This document shows, in pieces, positions 61,394 through 64,000 of a stretch of 64,000 bases of DNA; position 1 is the stretch's first letter, and every line of letters starts with the position of its first letter. Below the pieces are notes generated by a model. It saw only the letters and a program-made list of their open reading frames with translations. It was not told the origin of the DNA and searched no databases. The stretch is from Opitutia bacterium Tous-C4FEB (GTDB lineage Bacteria > Verrucomicrobiota > Verrucomicrobiia > Opitutales > Opitutaceae). Both the position numbers and the translations under genes were made by a program. The DNA lies in contig NEVA01000003.1 of NCBI GenBank assembly GCA_002304445.1, positions 62,001-126,000 on the forward strand, written 5' to 3'.

Positions 61394-62152
61394 TCAGGCT
61401 TCGGTATCGTCGGTCGCCGCGCGTCGCGCCCGGGCAAAGCTCCGCTTTCCACCGCTGAAGAAGGCCAGAAATTTTTGCGCCTCCGCACTCCCAAATCGCC
61501 CGCTTACCGCCAAGCCCGCCGCCACTTCGCGAATGTTACCCGCAGTGAAATAAACTTCTTGGAAAGCCCCTTTGAGCTCCGCAATCGCCGCACGACTGAA
61601 TCCACGGCGCTTCAGTCCGACTACGTTGAACCCGATGACCTCGTCCCGCTCGGCGACCAAAGTAAAATGCGGCACGTCGCGCGTGACCGCCGCGTTGCCC
61701 GCCACCATCACGCCTTCACCGATCCGACAATATTGATGCAAACCCGCCCCGCCGCCTACAAACGTGTGCGCGCCGATCTCGACGTGTCCGGCCAACATCG
61801 CGTTGTTCGCGAGCACGACGTGATCCGCCACCGCGCAATCATGAGCCACGTGGGCGTTCGCCATAAGAAAGCAGCCTGCGCCCACTGTCGTCGCCGCACC
61901 TGCATGGATCGAGCGGTTGATCGTCACATGTTCTCGAATCACCGTGCCGGGCCCGATCCGCACGCCCGTGGACAGCGTCGCGTCGAATTTCAGATACTGC
62001 GGATCCCCACCCACGACGGCGAAAGGGTGAATCACCACACCGTCACCCAGCACGCTGTGCCGCGTCACGATCGCGTAGGCCATGATCGTACAACCCGCTC
62101 CAATCTGCGCGCCCTCCTCGACGATCGCGGTCGGGTGAATCGTGGAGGTCAT
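61394..62152 (-). CDS. lpxA: UDP-N-acetylglucosamine acyltransferase LpxA
   Basis: A 252-residue left-handed beta-helix enzyme that starts lipid A synthesis. The hexapeptide repeats (IHPTAIVEEGAQIGAGCTIM, then VIREHVTINRSI and CFLMANAHVAHDCAVADHVV) run to about residue 185. The LpxA-specific helical C-terminus begins VIGFNVVGLKRRGFSRAAI. The His of the NAHVAHD motif is catalytic in E. coli. Not beside lpxD, fabZ or lpxB, as it is in proteobacteria. ATG overlaps the stop of the upstream 215-residue protein gene (ATGA). Confidence 0.93.
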   Translation of the reverse strand: MTSTIHPTAIVEEGAQIGAGCTIMAYAIVTRHSVLGDGVVIHPFAVVGGDPQYLKFDATLSTGVRIGPGTVIREHVTINRSIHAGAATTVGAGCFLMANAHVAHDCAVADHVVLANNAMLAGHVEIGAHTFVGGGAGLHQYCRIGEGVMVAGNAAVTRDVPHFTLVAERDEVIGFNVVGLKRRGFSRAAIAELKGAFQEVYFTAGNIREVAAGLAVSGRFGSAEAQKFLAFFSGGKRSFARARRAATDDTEA

Positions 62153-62796
62153 TTCAAAATCTCCGCGCGTAGTTTGCGGGCCGTCGGCTCTCGTCCGACC
62201 GGCAATTCTAACTGCGTATCCTTGATCAGGTCGTAGTTCTTCAAAATGCGCATAACTTGGAGCGTGTCGCTTTTGCTGTAGTTCTGGTTGCTTTCGATTT
62301 TGTCGATCAAGTCGGTCAGCATCGCCCGGAACGAGATGATCGCATCTACCCCGCGCTCCTTCAGCAGAGCGACACTCTGCGAGCGAAACGGCTCCGCGGT
62401 GGGCAGAGCGGGCAGCACCAGAATTTTGGTCACGCGTGCGCCCGCCTCATTTCCTGGCGCATCTGCCTCGAAAAAGCGCGGCAATTGCTTGAGCACATTC
62501 TGCTCTAGAAACCCAAAAATTTCCGGAGAGCTCTTCAGGATATTGGGCGTGAAGACGTTCGTATGCCATGGCTTTACCGAAACCACCGCCCGTTGGATGA
62601 AGGGCAGTTCGCTCGCAAAAAGAAAAAAATCCGGCTCTCGTCCGCCCCGCAGCCATGCCGGATTCGAGACCAGGAGATCAATTTCCTCTTCCCCAGTTTT
62701 CTTTCGCGCGGTCACCGAATACTTGCGCGCCTGTCGCACAAAAAATCCGTTCTGCTCGAAATACTCGCGGACGATTCCTTCATCGATGGCGGACAT
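62149..62796 (-). CDS. Conserved hypothetical protein, possible restriction-endonuclease-like fold
   Basis: A 215-residue soluble protein. The N-terminal ~110 residues (GIVREYFEQNGFFVRQARKY; EEEIDLLVSN; RAVVSVKPWH) have the spacing of acidic and Lys residues seen in PD-(D/E)XK-like proteins, but no exact catalytic match. The C-terminal ~100 residues are helical (LLKERGVDAIISFRAMLTDL, then IDKIESNQNYSKSDTLQVMR). Its stop overlaps the lpxA start, so translation is coupled. I do not recognise a family; function unknown. Confidence 0.72.
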   Translation of the reverse strand: MSAIDEGIVREYFEQNGFFVRQARKYSVTARKKTGEEEIDLLVSNPAWLRGGREPDFFLFASELPFIQRAVVSVKPWHTNVFTPNILKSSPEIFGFLEQNVLKQLPRFFEADAPGNEAGARVTKILVLPALPTAEPFRSQSVALLKERGVDAIISFRAMLTDLIDKIESNQNYSKSDTLQVMRILKNYDLIKDTQLELPVGREPTARKLRAEILK

Positions 62797-62851
62797 GGGG
62801 GCGTTTTTGACTACGGCCGTTGTTTCACGAATTCCCCTGAGCCGCGAGCTT

Positions 62852-63940
62852 TCACCCGGCCGCTCCCACCTCGCGAAAGCTTTGCGCCACCAACGCCGGG
62901 TCTATTCCACTCTGCGTCGCCGCCTCTCCTAGCCGTTTCAACACCACAAAACGGAGGCCACCTGCCCGCACTTTCTTGTCCCGCGCCATCGCGTCGACCA
63001 AGTCGGCCAGCGGCAGCGGTTCGCTCAGCCGCGTTGGCAGACCATGCGCCGCAACCACCGTTTCAACGCGAGCTGCGTCACCCGCGCCGATCATTCCGAG
63101 TTTTGCCGAAAGTCGCGCCGCCGCACAGAGGCCGACCGCCACGGCCTCGCCGTGCAAATAGCCGCCATAACCCGTCACTTGTTCGATGGCATGACCGAAG
63201 GTGTGGCCCAAGTTCAACAGCGCCCGACCGCCTTCTTGCGCCAATTCACGCTCATCGGCTTCCACGATCCGTGCCTTCAATTCGCAGCAGCGCCGCACGA
63301 CCCCCGCCAAGTCCGGCGAATCCACCGTCAAGGGCGAGCGCTCAAGCCGGGCAAACAACTCCGCGTCGCCCAACAGCCCAGTCTTGATCACTTCCGCCAT
63401 TCCCGCCGCGAACTCCCGCACCGGCAACGTCGCCAACATCTCCGTCGCGACAAACACCACCTTGGGTTGGTGAAACGCCCCGACCAAATTTTTTCCCGCC
63501 GCCAGATTGAGCCCGGTTTTTCCGCCCACCGAACTATCCACCATCGATAACAAGGTCGTCGGCACCTGCACGAAATCGATCCCGCGCAGATACACCGCCG
63601 CCGCAAATCCAGCGAGGTCGCCGATCACCCCGCCGCCGACTGCGACCAACACCGCGCGACGGTCGATCTTGTTGGCCGCCAGAAAATCCAGCACCCGCCC
63701 CAACTCGCTCAACGACTTGGTTCCTTCGCCCGGTTCCAGCTCCAGCGTCGGCGCCCCACCAAACATGGTCCTCAGCGCCCCAGACTGACGGGCAGCCACG
63801 TTGCGGTCGGACACGATCACGATCTTTCGCCCGGCACCAGCCCACTTGGCCAATTGGACCTTCACCTCCGACTCCAAGTTCGCCCCAAACCAGATCGGGT
63901 AACTCCTTTCGCCAAGATTCACTGTGAACTTCTCAACCAT
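62852..63940 (-). CDS. aroB: 3-dehydroquinate synthase
   Basis: A 362-residue NAD- and metal-dependent enzyme that converts DAHP to 3-dehydroquinate in the shikimate pathway. The NAD motif is VAVGGGVIGDLAGFAAAVYL, and the active-site blocks are PTTLLSMVDSSVGGKTGLNL, LNLGHTFGHAIE and LHGEAVAVGL. Metal ligands (Glu, two His) are retained. The 56-base gap to the downstream gene suggests the same transcript. A sigma70-type promoter lies just upstream. Confidence 0.97.
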   Translation of the reverse strand: MVEKFTVNLGERSYPIWFGANLESEVKVQLAKWAGAGRKIVIVSDRNVAARQSGALRTMFGGAPTLELEPGEGTKSLSELGRVLDFLAANKIDRRAVLVAVGGGVIGDLAGFAAAVYLRGIDFVQVPTTLLSMVDSSVGGKTGLNLAAGKNLVGAFHQPKVVFVATEMLATLPVREFAAGMAEVIKTGLLGDAELFARLERSPLTVDSPDLAGVVRRCCELKARIVEADERELAQEGGRALLNLGHTFGHAIEQVTGYGGYLHGEAVAVGLCAAARLSAKLGMIGAGDAARVETVVAAHGLPTRLSEPLPLADLVDAMARDKKVRAGGLRFVVLKRLGEAATQSGIDPALVAQSFREVGAAG

Positions 63941-63948
63941 TTAGGATG

Positions 63949-63977
63949 ATTAGTTGAACCCTCTCATCTGAGGTCAA
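63949..63977 (-). promoter_or_regulatory. Candidate sigma70-type promoter of aroB
   Basis: On the minus strand TTGACC (63977-63972), a 17-base spacer and ACTAAT (63954-63949), eight bases before the ATG at 63940. The leader would be only a few bases long. Confidence 0.45.
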
Positions 63978-64000
63978 ACGTCCAGTAACATCGATATTGA

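Overview
The window is a GC-rich, gene-dense bacterial chromosome segment. It looks like Verrucomicrobiota, most likely the Opitutaceae/Opitutales. The pointers are a 51-residue small basic protein of the Chlamydiae/Verrucomicrobia type, a Minf_1886-type protein, secreted proteins with tandem C-terminal GIGPGL/GVGPGL beta modules, and a GldA/GldG/DUF4340 transport cluster. An LpxA gene and an N-acetylmuramoyl-L-alanine amidase indicate a Gram-negative envelope. A GatCAB amidotransferase indicates indirect Gln/Asn-tRNA charging. Almost everything is housekeeping. I saw no prophage, transposase, CRISPR array, rRNA or tRNA.

Region 1-9.6 kb: a minus-strand run reads Lrp-like regulator, aminotransferase, der, fmt, LysM protein and the start of parB. 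It is divergent from ffh. A convergent zinc metallopeptidase follows, then an oxidoreductase (Gfo/Idh/MocA) divergent from an AraC regulator, with a very clear AraC-type operator between them. Region 9.7-13.1 kb: a TetR-fabF-hydrolase run (minus) ends in a frameshifted membrane gene, with a palindromic TetR operator at its head. Region 13.1-22.6 kb: a long plus-strand run of HIT protein, phoH, 7TM-HD phosphodiesterase, ybeY, DUF502, recO-like, VTT membrane protein and a nuclease-helicase fusion.

Region 22.6-33.7 kb is more lineage-specific: a large secreted hydrolase-like protein, a double-M16 protease, the Minf_1886 protein, an atypical Fur-family regulator, a substrate-binding protein fused to its ABC permease, and a Tat-exported TIM-barrel isomerase-like protein. 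Region 33.7-42 kb is a translation block on the minus strand (rpmI, rplT, pheS, pheT, gatC, gatA, gatB), with cutA and the small basic protein divergent. About 600 bases of low-confidence, probably decayed sequence follow.

Region 42.6-57.1 kb: hrpB, a secreted esterase, two conserved hypotheticals, birA, then a five-gene plus-strand cluster (ABC ATPase, permease, GldG-like, DUF4340, AsmA-like) and the remnant of an amidohydrolase. Region 57.1-64 kb: recQ (plus), then a minus-strand series of aroB, a possible nuclease-fold protein overlapping lpxA, an A-type Fe-S carrier, infC (detached from rpmI-rplT) and a cell-wall amidase.

The most interesting items are the 21-bp-spaced AraC operator, the PD-(D/E)XK/XPD-like fusion with short repeats embedded in its coding sequence, the binding-protein/permease fusion, and the Fur-like regulator lacking the usual metal ligands. 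I found no clear defence island or entirely new system.
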